From Anaerotignum propionicum DSM 1682 (GTDB lineage Bacteria; Bacillota; Clostridia; Lachnospirales; Anaerotignaceae): a stretch of 64,000 nucleotides of DNA. The notes under the pieces were generated by a model. The model did not search any database, had not been told where the DNA came from, and worked only from the letters and a program-made list of their open reading frames with translations. Positions 1-9,030 of this stretch are shown here, piece after piece. Location of the stretch: positions 1,488,001-1,552,000 of the forward strand of contig NZ_CP014223.1 of NCBI RefSeq assembly GCF_001561955.1. The letters run 5' to 3'. Numbering within the stretch: position 1 is the first letter of the stretch; each line of letters starts with the position of its first letter. Made by a program: the position numbers and the translations under genes.

Positions 1-1
1 T

Positions 2-1354
2 ATGAAATTTGAGGAAACAAGCAGATATTTGGAAAGAATTTTAGGCTATATTCATTCAAATGAAATCGATTCTTCTGACAAAGAATTGATGACAAAAGAA
101 ACGATACACCATTTTGATAACTATGTAAGCCCGGGTTGGTTAAAATATCGCAAATCTGTATCCACAAATTCCGCCATGTTAGAATGGCAAGATTATGATA
201 GCAGCGTTGAAAGTTTATATGGGGAAGAATTTATTGATTGCTTAGGTGGCTTTGGTATTTATACTTGTGGACATAGAAACAAATATATTGTAGATACAGT
301 GAAAGCTCAATTAAATCATCAAGCACTTCATTCTCAAGAATTATTAGATCCTCTTCGTGGCTATCTTGCAAAAGCTGTTTCTGAAATTACACCGGGGGAT
401 TTACAATATTGCTTCTTTACAAACGGGGGAGCGGAAGCAAATGAAATGGCATTGAAATTGGCAAGGGTTGCAACAGGTGGTCGGTGGTATATTTCAACTG
501 TAAATGCTTTCCACGGAAAATCTATGGGGGCGGTTTCCATGGGTGGTAAAGGTACATATCGTACGCCTTATACACCAATGGTACAGCAAGTAGTGCACGT
601 TGAATATGGTAATGCAGAAGATGCTAGAAAAGCCATCAAAAACTTAATTGCTGTTGGTGAAAAAGTTGCCGCATTTATTGTAGAGCCAGTTCAAGGGGAA
701 GCCGGGATTATCATTCCTCCAGCCGGATACTTGAAAGAACTAAGAGAAATTTGTGATGAGTATAACGTTGCATTGATCTTTGACGAAATCCAAACGGGTA
801 TGGGTCGCACAGGTCATATGTGGAGATGTGAAGGGGAAGGCGTTGTTCCTGACGTCTTAACTTTTGGTAAGGCCTTTGGTGGTGGTGTTATGCCAATCAC
901 AGGCTTAATTTGCCGCCCTCATATGTGGACACAGGATTTGATTGACAATCCTTGGCTCCTTGGTTCACCTACATTTGGTGGAAACCCTGTTTGTTGTTCC
1001 GCAGCTTTGGCAACTATCAAATATATGATTGACAACGATGTTCCCGGTGAATGTGCAAGAAAAGGTGAATTGTTTAAAGTTGGCCTTGATGCATTAAAAG
1101 TGAAATATACTGATTTGATTGATGATGTGCGTGGCATCGGTTTAATGCTTGCAGTTGAATTCAAAACTTCTGAAATTGGTTATGAAGTAGCAAAAGGTAT
1201 GTTTGCTCGCAAAGTAATCACAGCCGGCACATTGGTGAATGCAAAATGTGTTCGTTTTGAGCCGGCAGCAGTGATTACAGAAGAACAAATTGCACAAGTC
1301 ATCCAACACATGGATGCTGCTTTAGCAGACACTAGATTATCTTTACAAGTGTGA
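2..1354 (+). CDS. patA: Putrescine aminotransferase (class III, PLP-dependent)
   Basis: Transfers the amino group of putrescine (possibly also cadaverine) to 2-oxoglutarate or pyruvate, giving 4-aminobutanal; cytosolic. The 450-residue protein follows Escherichia coli PatA (YgjG) along its whole length as I recall it: the early block around EFIDCLGGFGIY, LHSQELLDPLR, the cofactor-binding DEIQTGMGRTG with Asp261, and the Schiff-base lysine Lys290 in FGKAFGGGVMP. The ATG is the second base of the window, so its ribosome binding site cannot be seen and a slightly longer N-terminus is possible; length fits the family. An acylating-type aldehyde dehydrogenase follows on the same strand after 155 bases, suggesting a joint amine-degradation role. 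Substrate is inferred from similarity; other diamines or omega-amines are possible. Confidence 0.88.
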   Translation: MKFEETSRYLERILGYIHSNEIDSSDKELMTKETIHHFDNYVSPGWLKYRKSVSTNSAMLEWQDYDSSVESLYGEEFIDCLGGFGIYTCGHRNKYIVDTVKAQLNHQALHSQELLDPLRGYLAKAVSEITPGDLQYCFFTNGGAEANEMALKLARVATGGRWYISTVNAFHGKSMGAVSMGGKGTYRTPYTPMVQQVVHVEYGNAEDARKAIKNLIAVGEKVAAFIVEPVQGEAGIIIPPAGYLKELREICDEYNVALIFDEIQTGMGRTGHMWRCEGEGVVPDVLTFGKAFGGGVMPITGLICRPHMWTQDLIDNPWLLGSPTFGGNPVCCSAALATIKYMIDNDVPGECARKGELFKVGLDALKVKYTDLIDDVRGIGLMLAVEFKTSEIGYEVAKGMFARKVITAGTLVNAKCVRFEPAAVITEEQIAQVIQHMDAALADTRLSLQV

Positions 1355-1378
1355 TAGAACCTAATTGAACAATGTTTT

Positions 1379-1410
1379 CCCCACATGGCAACGACTATTT
1401 CCATGTGGGG
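1379..1410 (+). terminator. Hairpin between patA and the aldehyde dehydrogenase gene
   Basis: A 10-bp perfect inverted repeat (CCCCACATGG and CCATGTGGGG) with a 12-base loop lies 25 bases after the patA stop. The T-rich stretch behind it is loose, so it may be a weak terminator or an mRNA-stabilising hairpin in an operon. Confidence 0.45.
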
Positions 1411-1509
1411 TAGATGATAATTTTGTTATTCCAATTTGACTAATTTCTTAAAGCCTTTTGCTATGGTTATGGGAATCGTTGAATGTTGGAGAGGAAAAGG
1501 AGGACGAAC

Positions 1510-2862
1510 ATGACAATCCAAGAGAAAATTGATAAAGCAAGAAAAGCTCTGGAGAAAATAAAGGATTACACCCAAGAGCAGGCTGATGAATTAGTTTATG
1601 CAAGTGCAAAAATCATTTATGAGAATGCTGTACCTTTGGCGAAGCTGGCAGTTGAGGAAACCGGCTTAGGCAAGTTTGAACATAAAATTGCAAAAAATAC
1701 AGATACAGCTGCTGTTTTTTATGATTACTTAAAGGATAAAAAGTCCGTTGGAGTTATTAATGAAATTCCTTCGGAAGGTATTATAGAAGTGGCTCATCCG
1801 GTAGGTGTTATTGGAGCGATTACACCAGCAACAAACCCTACAGTTACACCTTTGGGTAACTTTATGCATGCCATCAAAGGTAAAAATGCTATTATTATTT
1901 CCCCCGCACCCCGTGCAGAGAAAACTACAACGGATACAATTAACTTAATTCGACAGGCATTGGTAGATAAGAATGCGCCTGCGGACTTAATTCAGGTAGT
2001 TTCCGGTGCTACAATCGAAAAATCTGTAGAATTAATGGAAAAATGCGATTTGGTTCTTGCAACAGGAGGCCCGGGACTCACAAAGGCGGCATATGCCAGC
2101 GGAACACCTGCCTATGGCGTAGGCCCAGGCAACCCTCCTGTAATTTTAGATAGAGACTTTGACCTTGAAGAGGCAGCCAAAATTACATTAGTAGCTGTTG
2201 GCAGTGATAACGGTATCCTTTGCGATGGAGATAACCTTCTACTTTACCCTGAGGAAAAAGAGGATAGATTATTTGATGAGCTAAGAAAAGTAGGTATGGT
2301 TGTTTACGAAGATAAAAAGGATGTTGCAAAATTCCGTGAAGCATTGTTCCACGGTGGAAAAATTGATGCTGATTTGGTTGGCAAGGATGCTTTTGTGATT
2401 GCAAAGGCGGCGGGGTTTGATATTCCTGCCGAAACAGAGGTACTTGCACTTAGAATTGAAGGCATAGGGAAGGATGAAATTTTATGCAAGGAAATAATGG
2501 GGCCTATTGTTGTGCTGAAGGCTTATAAAATCTTTGAAGAAGCCGTTGATATGGCAGTAAAAAACATGGTGGAAGCTGGTGGTATTGGCCATACGGGAGG
2601 CATTCTTACTAATAATAGAGAACATATTAGATATGCAGGGGAAAAAATACCTGTGGCTCGTTTATTGGTAAATCAGCCCACGCCAGATGCATGGGGTCCT
2701 GCTACGAATGGTTTGTCACCAGCAGTATCTGAAGGCTGTGGCACTTGGGGAAATAATATTCTGTCTGCCAATGTAGATTACCTTCATTTGGTGAATGTTT
2801 CTCGTATTGCTATGCCTCTTGCTGTAGAGCCATTGGTTTTGGAAGATATATTTAAAGATTAA
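1510..2862 (+). CDS. Aldehyde dehydrogenase, CoA-acylating type (EutE/PduP/SauS-like)
   Basis: Probably oxidises an aldehyde to an acyl-CoA with NAD(P)+ and coenzyme A. The aldehyde dehydrogenase fold carries marks of the acylating branch: ATGGPGLTKAA, the GVGPGNPPVI glycine loop, and the nucleophile Cys238 in SDNGILCDG. At 450 residues it lacks the N-terminal targeting peptide and extension of microcompartment EutE/PduP proteins. The start is the ATG after an AAAGGAGG site (about 1498-1505), not the upstream in-frame ATG at 1483. It sits behind patA, so the aldehyde could be 4-aminobutanal, but ordinary putrescine pathways use a non-acylating dehydrogenase. Acetaldehyde, succinate semialdehyde or sulfoacetaldehyde are alternatives. 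Family call firm, substrate unknown. Confidence 0.8.
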   Translation: MTIQEKIDKARKALEKIKDYTQEQADELVYASAKIIYENAVPLAKLAVEETGLGKFEHKIAKNTDTAAVFYDYLKDKKSVGVINEIPSEGIIEVAHPVGVIGAITPATNPTVTPLGNFMHAIKGKNAIIISPAPRAEKTTTDTINLIRQALVDKNAPADLIQVVSGATIEKSVELMEKCDLVLATGGPGLTKAAYASGTPAYGVGPGNPPVILDRDFDLEEAAKITLVAVGSDNGILCDGDNLLLYPEEKEDRLFDELRKVGMVVYEDKKDVAKFREALFHGGKIDADLVGKDAFVIAKAAGFDIPAETEVLALRIEGIGKDEILCKEIMGPIVVLKAYKIFEEAVDMAVKNMVEAGGIGHTGGILTNNREHIRYAGEKIPVARLLVNQPTPDAWGPATNGLSPAVSEGCGTWGNNILSANVDYLHLVNVSRIAMPLAVEPLVLEDIFKD

Positions 2863-3271
2863 GGGATTGCCAATTTGCAATCATCTTATTTGGCTAAACT
2901 AGAATAATCTCGTGTAAATATGCTTTTATTGTTGTGTTTGTTAAAATTGCAAATTAATTTTGGGGCTTTTTGAAAACTCCTTTTGCAGTTTTTTTAGAAA
3001 AAATCTATACTGTATGACGGCAAAACCGTTTACTCGTGGGTAAATATAGATGGTTTTGACAGTAGGCTAGAATATGGATTTGGCGCTGATTTTCTCAAAT
3101 GCTCGTTTTTCCTTGGTTTACATATTTTTGAGATAAATCAACTCTTTTTTCAATATTTTATTTACTATTGATATCAGCTAGGATTTTTTACACATTTTGA
3201 ATATGATTTTGACAAAAAGACAATAAAATGAAGTTTACAGAAAGCCCTTATTATAAAAAGGGGTTCGGTCT
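2863..3271 (+). other. Long leader region before the antiporter gene
   Basis: This 409-base gap holds a short hairpin just after the dehydrogenase stop (GATTGC / GCAATC, 2865-2882), the nested hairpin at 3008-3064, and then about 200 AT-rich bases up to the antiporter start. I see no credible small gene. Confidence 0.6.
3008..3064 (+). promoter_or_regulatory. Nested hairpin, candidate structured RNA leader
   Basis: Three stems stack in one arm: TACTGT (3008-3013) with ACAGTA (3059-3064), CAAAACC (3021-3027) with GGTTTTG (3052-3058), and TTTAC (3029-3033) with GTAAA (3040-3044). The left side carries a 7-base bulge (3014-3020). The next gene is an NhaC-family antiporter about 207 bases downstream. 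There is no T-run behind it, so it is not a simple terminator. I do not recognise a known riboswitch class; a cis-regulatory element is inferred only from structure and place. Confidence 0.4.
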
Positions 3272-4747
3272 ATGGAAAAAATGAATGAGCCATCAAAAAA
3301 AGACCTTATAAAGCAAAATTTAATTGTTTATGGAATTTTGCTTGCTGCATTTTTTGTTATAGGGATGTTGGTACCTGAAAATCCAGCAGATTTTGGGATG
3401 CTTTCCGTAATTCCGGCAGGATTTCTGATTATTTTTATTTTCAAAACCAAAAGAATAGTAGAAGGCTTGACATTAGCGATTATTTTGTGCTGTATTATGG
3501 TATATAAATTAGATTTTCTTGTTGCGTTTGCAGAAATTGCTACTAACACAATGATGAATGAGGATATTGCTTTTCTAATCATTGTGTGTGGTTTAATGGG
3601 TAGTCTGGTTGCTGTTATAGAAAAGAATGGTGGCGGATTTGCTTTTGGTAATTTCGTTGCATCGAAAGCAAAAACAGAAAAAGCATCTCTTTTTGGAACT
3701 ATGTTGTGTTCTGCACTTTTCTCTATGGATGACTATTTAAGTTCATTAACCTCTGGTATTGCTATGACACCTGTTACTGACAGGCATAAAATTCCCAGAG
3801 AAATGACCGCTTATGTAATTGATACAACAGCGGCTCCGGTTTCTGTTTTAAATCCAATTTCCACTTGGGCAGTATTTATAGGTGGACTTATGGTTGCCAA
3901 CGGTTTGGCTGAAGAGGGTCAACAGCTTGCAACTTATGTAAAAACTATACCTTTTAACTTTTACGCAATGTTGACTCTTATAGTAATGGTGCTTGTAGTT
4001 TTGGGAGTGATTCCAAAATTTGGACCAATGAAAGCGGCGTATGAAAGAGTAGCAGCAGGAGGACCGTTGGCTCCTCCGGGATCAGAAAAAATTGACATTC
4101 GTGCAGGCCAAGACATGGTAGTTCCTGAAAATCCAAAACTTCGTAATTTCTTTGTACCGATTATTATTTTGATAGCTGGCGTTTGTTACTTTGATTTTAA
4201 TATGCAGATTGGTGTGATTTTGGCTATCTTTTTGGGTTTCTTGTTTTTTGTCTTCCAGGGAATGGATCCGGAAGTGTATGCGGAAGCAGTAATTCAGGGG
4301 TTGAAAAATATGCTTTTACCAATATTGCTTATGATTTTGGCTTTCTGTTTTGCAGATGCAAGTGAGCAGGTTGGATTTATTAGCTACGTAATTGATTTAG
4401 CTGTAAGAAATATTACGCTGCCATTGTTGCCTGTAACTGTTTTCTTGATATTTGCAGCTACCGAATTTATTATGGGGATTAACTGGGGGATGTATATTAT
4501 CGCAATTCCCATTGTTGCACCCATTACCCTTGCTTTAGGCGGTGATATTGGTGTTACTATTGGTGCAGTGGCAGCTGCTGGTGTTTGGGGGAGCCATTGT
4601 TGTTTCTATTCAGATGCAACAATATTAACTTCTGCTTCTACAGGGTGTGATAACTTTAGACATGCGATTACTCAGCTTCCCTTTGGAGCAATTGCTGGTA
4701 TAATTTCTGCAATAGGATATTTGGTTTTAGGTTATGTGATATATTGA
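3272..4747 (+). CDS. NhaC-family Na+/H+ antiporter-like transporter
   Basis: A polytopic inner-membrane protein of 491 residues with about 12 hydrophobic segments, in the NhaC/ion-transporter superfamily. Typical family stretches are the SMDDYLSSLTSG loop around residue 150, the conserved GINWGMY stretch and the GSHCCFYSDATILTS block near the C-terminus. It probably exchanges sodium for protons or for an organic solute. Members of this superfamily also include amino acid and carboxylate antiporters, and the upstream aminotransferase/dehydrogenase pair makes a substrate or product exchanger possible. ATG at 3272 follows AAAGGGG; an in-frame ATG nine bases later is an alternative. Confidence 0.75.
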   Translation: MEKMNEPSKKDLIKQNLIVYGILLAAFFVIGMLVPENPADFGMLSVIPAGFLIIFIFKTKRIVEGLTLAIILCCIMVYKLDFLVAFAEIATNTMMNEDIAFLIIVCGLMGSLVAVIEKNGGGFAFGNFVASKAKTEKASLFGTMLCSALFSMDDYLSSLTSGIAMTPVTDRHKIPREMTAYVIDTTAAPVSVLNPISTWAVFIGGLMVANGLAEEGQQLATYVKTIPFNFYAMLTLIVMVLVVLGVIPKFGPMKAAYERVAAGGPLAPPGSEKIDIRAGQDMVVPENPKLRNFFVPIIILIAGVCYFDFNMQIGVILAIFLGFLFFVFQGMDPEVYAEAVIQGLKNMLLPILLMILAFCFADASEQVGFISYVIDLAVRNITLPLLPVTVFLIFAATEFIMGINWGMYIIAIPIVAPITLALGGDIGVTIGAVAAAGVWGSHCCFYSDATILTSASTGCDNFRHAITQLPFGAIAGIISAIGYLVLGYVIY

Positions 4748-4825
4748 AGAGAATATCATGTGATATGATATTCATTAGATGAATAATCATATAACTCACA
4801 ACAATGAAATAAAATCGGATTATCA

Positions 4826-4856
4826 AAGCAACCTCATTCGTGAGATTGCTTTTTTT
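4826..4856 (+). terminator. Rho-independent terminator after the antiporter gene
   Basis: A hairpin with outer arms AAGCAA and TTGCTT, an inner CTCA/TGAG pairing and a TTCG loop, followed by seven T residues. Confidence 0.8.
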
Positions 4857-5193
4857 CGTTATAAATTATTATAGAAAGAATTGCTGAAAGAAGATAAAAT
4901 CAAAGTATTGTAGCTGAAGCAGACAAAGTAATAAAGATTTTTAGACATATTTCTTTATTGTTGCTTAAATTTTGTGATATCTCAAGTATAATACAATGCT
5001 TAAAATTAGATCCGGTACCTTGACTTGCAATTTTGAGGAAAATTGAGGGCAAGTTGAGATTTCACTCTTAAAATGAAGGTATTGCATCCAATTTCAAAGG
5101 ATTTAGAAATTTTTTTGAAAATTTTTCACTTTTTAATGAACCGATTTTAGGTTATAAGTCTCTTATATATGTGTACACAGAAAGGAGATTGCA
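4857..5193. other. AT-rich gap with a small inverted repeat
   Basis: Besides the possible ECF promoter at its end, the gap contains an interrupted inverted repeat at 5023-5054 (ACTTGCAATTTT with AAAATT and GCAAGT) flanked by a TACCTT/AAGGTA pairing. No gene or known RNA family is recognised. Confidence 0.4.
5137..5161 (+). promoter_or_regulatory. Possible ECF-type promoter of the sigma factor gene
   Basis: TGAACC at 5137 followed 15 bases later by GTCT resembles the AAC-type -35 and GTC-type -10 elements of ECF sigma factors, about 30 bases before the start codon. Autoregulation is common in this family, but the match is short. Confidence 0.3.
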
Positions 5194-5781
5194 ATGATAG
5201 ACAATAGTGCAGAACTTGTTCTGAAACTGCAAAAGGGCGATAAGTCATCTTTTGAAGGTTTATTTGATTTGTATAAGGATAAAGCGGTAAGAACGGCATA
5301 TCTGATTACAAACAACAGAGCTTTGGCAGATGATATCGTACAAGAGGCTTTTATACTATGTTATTTCAAAATTGCAGATTTAAAAGATCCGACGAGTTTT
5401 AAAACATGGTTTTTCAGAATGTTAACAAGGCTTGCATGGAAAATGTCTGCGAAAGAAAAAGTATCAATACCGGTTGACAACATATTCGAGTTTGCAGAAA
5501 CAGAAGATACTCATTTAGTAGAAGGAGAAATTATTGATAAAGAGGAATCTAAATATCTAATGGATGCGGTAGAACATTTGGAAATAAAGAAAAAGATTAC
5601 AATACTTCTCTATTATTATAATAATTTCTCTGTATCAGAAATTGCTGAAATCATGGGATGCTTTGAAGGAACAGTAAAATCAAGGCTCCATGCTGCTAGG
5701 AAAATTCTAAGAAAAAGCATCGAGTGTGACAACACATATAGAATGGAGGCCAAATGCAATGAAATCACCGGAAAATTTTGA
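5194..5781 (+). CDS. ECF-family RNA polymerase sigma factor
   Basis: A 195-residue extracytoplasmic-function sigma factor directing RNA polymerase to stress- or envelope-related promoters. Region 2 contains ADDIVQEAFILCYFK (about residues 45-60) and region 4 a helix-turn-helix, VSEIAEIMGCFEGTVKSRL, near residue 150. The ATG follows AAAGGAGA. The last 23 bases overlap the anti-sigma gene that starts at 5759, the usual tight coupling of such pairs. The regulon cannot be read from the window. Confidence 0.92.
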   Translation: MIDNSAELVLKLQKGDKSSFEGLFDLYKDKAVRTAYLITNNRALADDIVQEAFILCYFKIADLKDPTSFKTWFFRMLTRLAWKMSAKEKVSIPVDNIFEFAETEDTHLVEGEIIDKEESKYLMDAVEHLEIKKKITILLYYYNNFSVSEIAEIMGCFEGTVKSRLHAARKILRKSIECDNTYRMEAKCNEITGKF

Positions 5782-6538
5782 AGATAAGCTAAGAAAAGCT
5801 ATATATGCAGAGGCAGATAAAATTTGTCCTTCAGAGGATATGTTTCTGCAAATAAATAGAAAGATTAAAAATAAAAATATGGAGGAAAAGAATATGAAAT
5901 TATTTTCTATAAAAAAAACCAGAGGAATTTTAGTAGCGTGCATGCTGTTAGCATTTACATCAATCACATGTTTTGCAGCAGCAAAAATTGTTAGTTATAC
6001 CAGTCATTCTACAAATAGTACCTTTGCTGAATTTCCTAGTGAAAAAGAAGTGAAAAAAGAGGCTGGATTTGTTCCAAAGTATGTCAATGAGCTTGCAGGG
6101 GGATACGCGTTTTATAATGGTGGTATAGGAGAAACAAATGCTGAAACAGAAGATGGAAGTGCTGTAGTGACACTGAAAACTGCCAATTTCTCTTATAAGA
6201 ATGGAGATTCCACTGTAAACCTTTTGGTAGAAAACGGTATTATGCCTAGTGCAGATGAAAACGGAGAAATTGTAAAGATTTCTGCTAATGTTGAGGGAAG
6301 ATATCATAGTGATATGTATAAAATTCTCCCACCTGATTATGTAATGACTGAACAGGATAAGGCTGATGCTGAAAGTGGAAAATATGTATTCTCTTATGGT
6401 TCAGAAGAAGTTGAAGTTCTTCATATGCAGCAAATTCAATGGGAAGACAACGGTATGTCTTATTCTTTGATCAATTCAGATGATAAAGTGGATAAAGATG
6501 TACTTGTTAAAATGGCTGGAGAAATCGTAAATAAATAA
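5759..6538 (+). CDS. Membrane anti-sigma factor with DUF4367-like domain
   Basis: Likely holds the preceding ECF sigma factor inactive at the membrane. The 259-residue protein has a cytosolic N-terminus of about 55 residues, one membrane span (GILVACMLLAFTSITCFAAA), and an extracellular domain ending in a DUF4367-like pattern (WEDNGMSYSLINSD followed by LVKMAGEIVNK). The start at 5759 is chosen because GGAGG lies at 5745-5749; a longer in-frame ORF opens at 5726 without such a site. Role inferred from gene order and topology. Confidence 0.8.
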   Translation: MKSPENFEDKLRKAIYAEADKICPSEDMFLQINRKIKNKNMEEKNMKLFSIKKTRGILVACMLLAFTSITCFAAAKIVSYTSHSTNSTFAEFPSEKEVKKEAGFVPKYVNELAGGYAFYNGGIGETNAETEDGSAVVTLKTANFSYKNGDSTVNLLVENGIMPSADENGEIVKISANVEGRYHSDMYKILPPDYVMTEQDKADAESGKYVFSYGSEEVEVLHMQQIQWEDNGMSYSLINSDDKVDKDVLVKMAGEIVNK

Positions 6539-6630
6539 ATCTTTAATTATTTTTGTGAAAAAACTATTCTGTATGAAGTTCGCAAATCTAAATTCAGTAG
6601 CAAGTAAAGAAATGAGAACAAAAGGATAAA

Positions 6631-6670
6631 AACTAAAAAATCACTCACATCCGTGGGTGATTTTTTAGTT
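6631..6670. terminator. Bidirectional terminator
   Basis: AACTAAAAAATCACTCAC at 6631-6648 and its near-perfect complement at 6653-6670 form a long hairpin with an ATCC loop and T-runs in both directions; it ends the sigma/anti-sigma operon. Confidence 0.85.
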
Positions 6671-6908
6671 TAAAACATAGACATAATTTCGTTTGTGATA
6701 TCTTTGGCATTACATAAACTGTAATATAGAGTTGAGCGTGACTTTTTCCGGATAATACTTGAGTCAAAACTAACATTTACCTAACAATTTAGAAATATAT
6801 GGAAATATAACGAAGAAACATGTATAATAAAGGACAAAACGCAAAGGTGAACTAAAAATAAAGATTCCGATTAGCGAGCAAATTGGAATTCGTAATGAGG
6901 GGAGTATA

Positions 6909-7212
6909 ATGAATCATAGGGAAATGTATAACATAGAAACGGTAAACAAAATATTGATTTTAGAAGGGTTCAAAATCTAAAAGAGTATTTTGCAAATAAC
7001 TTAATTTCGCTGACAACAGATATATCAGTCATTGAACAGTGGCAAGGTGGGACGTCGTTGTGCTTAAGAAGCATATTGGAACTGTGTCCGATAACAAAAA
7101 TATAAATGGGTTATCTTTTGTAATTCAACATGCGTACCCATATCAGCTTCATTATGAAGAGGACATTCTAGAAAGTCGCAATAATATTGTTGGATATTAC
7201 AGAATCAGCTGA
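6909..7212 (+). pseudogene. Small unknown gene broken by two frameshifts
   Basis: An ATG at 6909 behind GGGGAG opens a 23-codon frame ending at 6980. The next frame continues with coherent coding (QNLKEYFANNLISLTTD and onward) to about 7050, and the third frame carries VLKKHIGTVSDNKNINGLSF and onward to a stop at 7210-7212. Joined, the pieces give about 100 residues of ordinary composition. I do not recognise the family. Decay or base-calling errors are both possible. Confidence 0.4.
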
Positions 7213-7252
7213 ATGTATGTTATTTTGTTCAACCTAAGTAACGCAAAGGTTA

Positions 7253-7747
7253 CTAAGTGTTCACATGGGTAATGTGTAAAAAGCGAAGGCTGACGTAAGG
7301 GTAAGTATCCAGTGGGCGATTGTCAGCGTCAAAGGTATGTGCGGCGACAAGGACGTTAGAAGGAGAGGGAATATCCCCAACTGCAACAATTGTAGGGGAA
7401 TGGCTAAAACCCATTCCGTCGAAAGAAAGCTGGACAATATCCCCGGGTTCTACCTGAGAAATATCTGACGTTACCCCCACAGGTCCTACTCCTAGGTTTT
7501 TTACAAGAAATTTATAAAGAAATTCTACACCAGTCCAAGCTGGTGCCCGATTGTTTAGGCTATAATAATACCAGCCGAAGGTTGGCTTGGGATTCATAAC
7601 GCCTGAGCCGGCATACAACACCTGAGAAGTGAAATTTGTGCAGTCTCCTCCAAGGCGATCAAAATTGTAGTATCGTGGATTGCGTCCGTACGCCCATTGG
7701 TGGGCATATGCCACAGCTTTTTCTCTATCATAATATGTTTTTTTCAT
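7253..7747 (-). CDS. Amidase-domain protein (Amidase_6, putative cysteine hydrolase)
   Basis: A 164-residue protein of the Amidase_6 family, thought to be a papain-like cysteine hydrolase, often linked to cell-wall or spore functions. The core GGDCTNFTSQ carries the likely nucleophile Cys36, and His116 lies in GFSHSP. The start at 7747 follows a GAGGTG site; the longer reading frame to 7795 lacks one. No signal peptide is seen, and the protein is short because the family domain stands alone here. Substrate unknown. Confidence 0.75.
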   Translation of the reverse strand: MKKTYYDREKAVAYAHQWAYGRNPRYYNFDRLGGDCTNFTSQVLYAGSGVMNPKPTFGWYYYSLNNRAPAWTGVEFLYKFLVKNLGVGPVGVTSDISQVEPGDIVQLSFDGMGFSHSPTIVAVGDIPSPSNVLVAAHTFDADNRPLDTYPYVSLRFLHITHVNT

Positions 7748-7884
7748 AGTCTTCACCTCTAAACTATTGTATGCGGATGGCAATGGGAGAATCATCGTTT
7801 TGTAATGAATGTAGTAACAAAAAGGTTAACATAGAAATAAGGTTGGAATTTGAATTTACTTGAATTTATAAGGAGGAAATAGAT

Positions 7885-8316
7885 ATGAATAAAATAACTT
7901 GTATTTGTTTAGGTGTAAGAAATATGGAAAAATCTATTCAGTTTTACAGAGATAAGCTAGGTTTTCTAACAGAGGAAAAGAATGATAATCCAACTGTTGT
8001 GTTTTTTAACACACCAGGAACTAAGTTTGAGCTCTTTCCATTGGAATTATTGGCGCAGGATATCAGTAAAGACGCTCCACCTGAAATATGCAGCGGTTTT
8101 GGTGGATTCACATTAGCCTATAATGTTAAACAAAAAGAAGATGTAGAAAAAGTAATTGAAGTGGCGAGAAGTGCTGGTGCCAAAATCGTCAAAGAACCTC
8201 AAGATGTTTTTTGGGGAGGATACCACGCATACTTTGCTGACATGGACGGTTATTATTGGGAAGTGGTGTGGGGGCCTGATTTTAAGTTTGATGAAAATGG
8301 CATGTTGATATTTTAA
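7885..8316 (+). CDS. VOC (glyoxalase-fold) family protein
   Basis: A 143-residue vicinal oxygen chelate protein with the usual two beta-alpha-beta-beta-beta halves: CICLGVRNMEKSIQFYRDKLGF at the N-terminus and a C-terminal DMDGYYWEVVWGP. A Glu in each half (in FELFP and YYWEVVW) could contribute to metal binding. Such proteins include glyoxalases, dioxygenases and antibiotic-resistance proteins; the function here is not predictable. AGGAGG precedes the ATG. Confidence 0.8.
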   Translation: MNKITCICLGVRNMEKSIQFYRDKLGFLTEEKNDNPTVVFFNTPGTKFELFPLELLAQDISKDAPPEICSGFGGFTLAYNVKQKEDVEKVIEVARSAGAKIVKEPQDVFWGGYHAYFADMDGYYWEVVWGPDFKFDENGMLIF

Positions 8317-8615
8317 AAATTAAAGCTCATTTTAATACAGTAATAGCTTCTAAATCATTGCAAAAATAGGGAGACTTACGGAGTTCAATGACAATTTCAT
8401 TAAAAACAATATACGATCAGATGTTTTAGCTTGCTTAAATAGAGAAAGCTCGATTAAGTTTTATAATTTTTTAAAGGCTAGTCTAATAAATGAGAGGACT
8501 ATTTGAGTAAGATTTTAATTTGGATAAATTGGATAATATTAGAAATTTTAACCATTGAGATTATTTCTTGAACAACAAGGAATGCTAGTAGATCATTTTA
8601 TAGACAGGTGACCTT
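8317..8615. other. AT-rich gap with a possible gene remnant
   Basis: No start-bearing gene is seen. A stop-to-stop stretch at 8354-8506 reads as plausible protein (about 50 residues, including NIRSDVLACLNRESSIKFY) but has no start codon or ribosome binding site, so it may be the tail of a lost gene. Confidence 0.35.
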
Positions 8616-8957
8616 ATGAATAATAAAATAAAGTTATTTGTTACTTTTGTTGTGTTATCGTACTTTTTATATATATTAATAAAGTTCTTGTACCCCAAAA
8701 TACTGATAACAACGATAGAACTACAGATGAAGCTATTCAAGGATAATGAGAAAGGCCCAACCGAGGTTTCCTTTGCCGTAGATAAACATATGTTTGTAGA
8801 GTCTGAAAACGGTTATGTTACATCTGCTGTTTGTGTACATAATGGTAAGTCCTACGTATTATCAGAAGATGAATATCTATATCTTCTGAATGGAGGAAAG
8901 ATGGAAGAAGTATTAAGACAAAGGCAGAATTTGAATGTACCAATAGAGAGCCAGTAG
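8616..8957 (+). CDS. Small membrane-anchored protein of unknown function
   Basis: 113 residues: an N-terminal membrane span (residues 6-27) followed by a charged domain of about 80 residues containing YVTSAVCVHNGKSYVLSEDEY. No family is recognised. The ribosome binding site is weak (AGGTG). It opens a run of small, very AT-rich genes on the same strand, a setting typical of accessory DNA. Confidence 0.55.
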   Translation: MNNKIKLFVTFVVLSYFLYILIKFLYPKILITTIELQMKLFKDNEKGPTEVSFAVDKHMFVESENGYVTSAVCVHNGKSYVLSEDEYLYLLNGGKMEEVLRQRQNLNVPIESQ

Positions 8958-9030
8958 TAGTAAAAATTTGATTGACTATAGCTATATGAAAGTTTTGTAA
9001 AATACTATATGGATTAGTCGGGAGGAGGCC

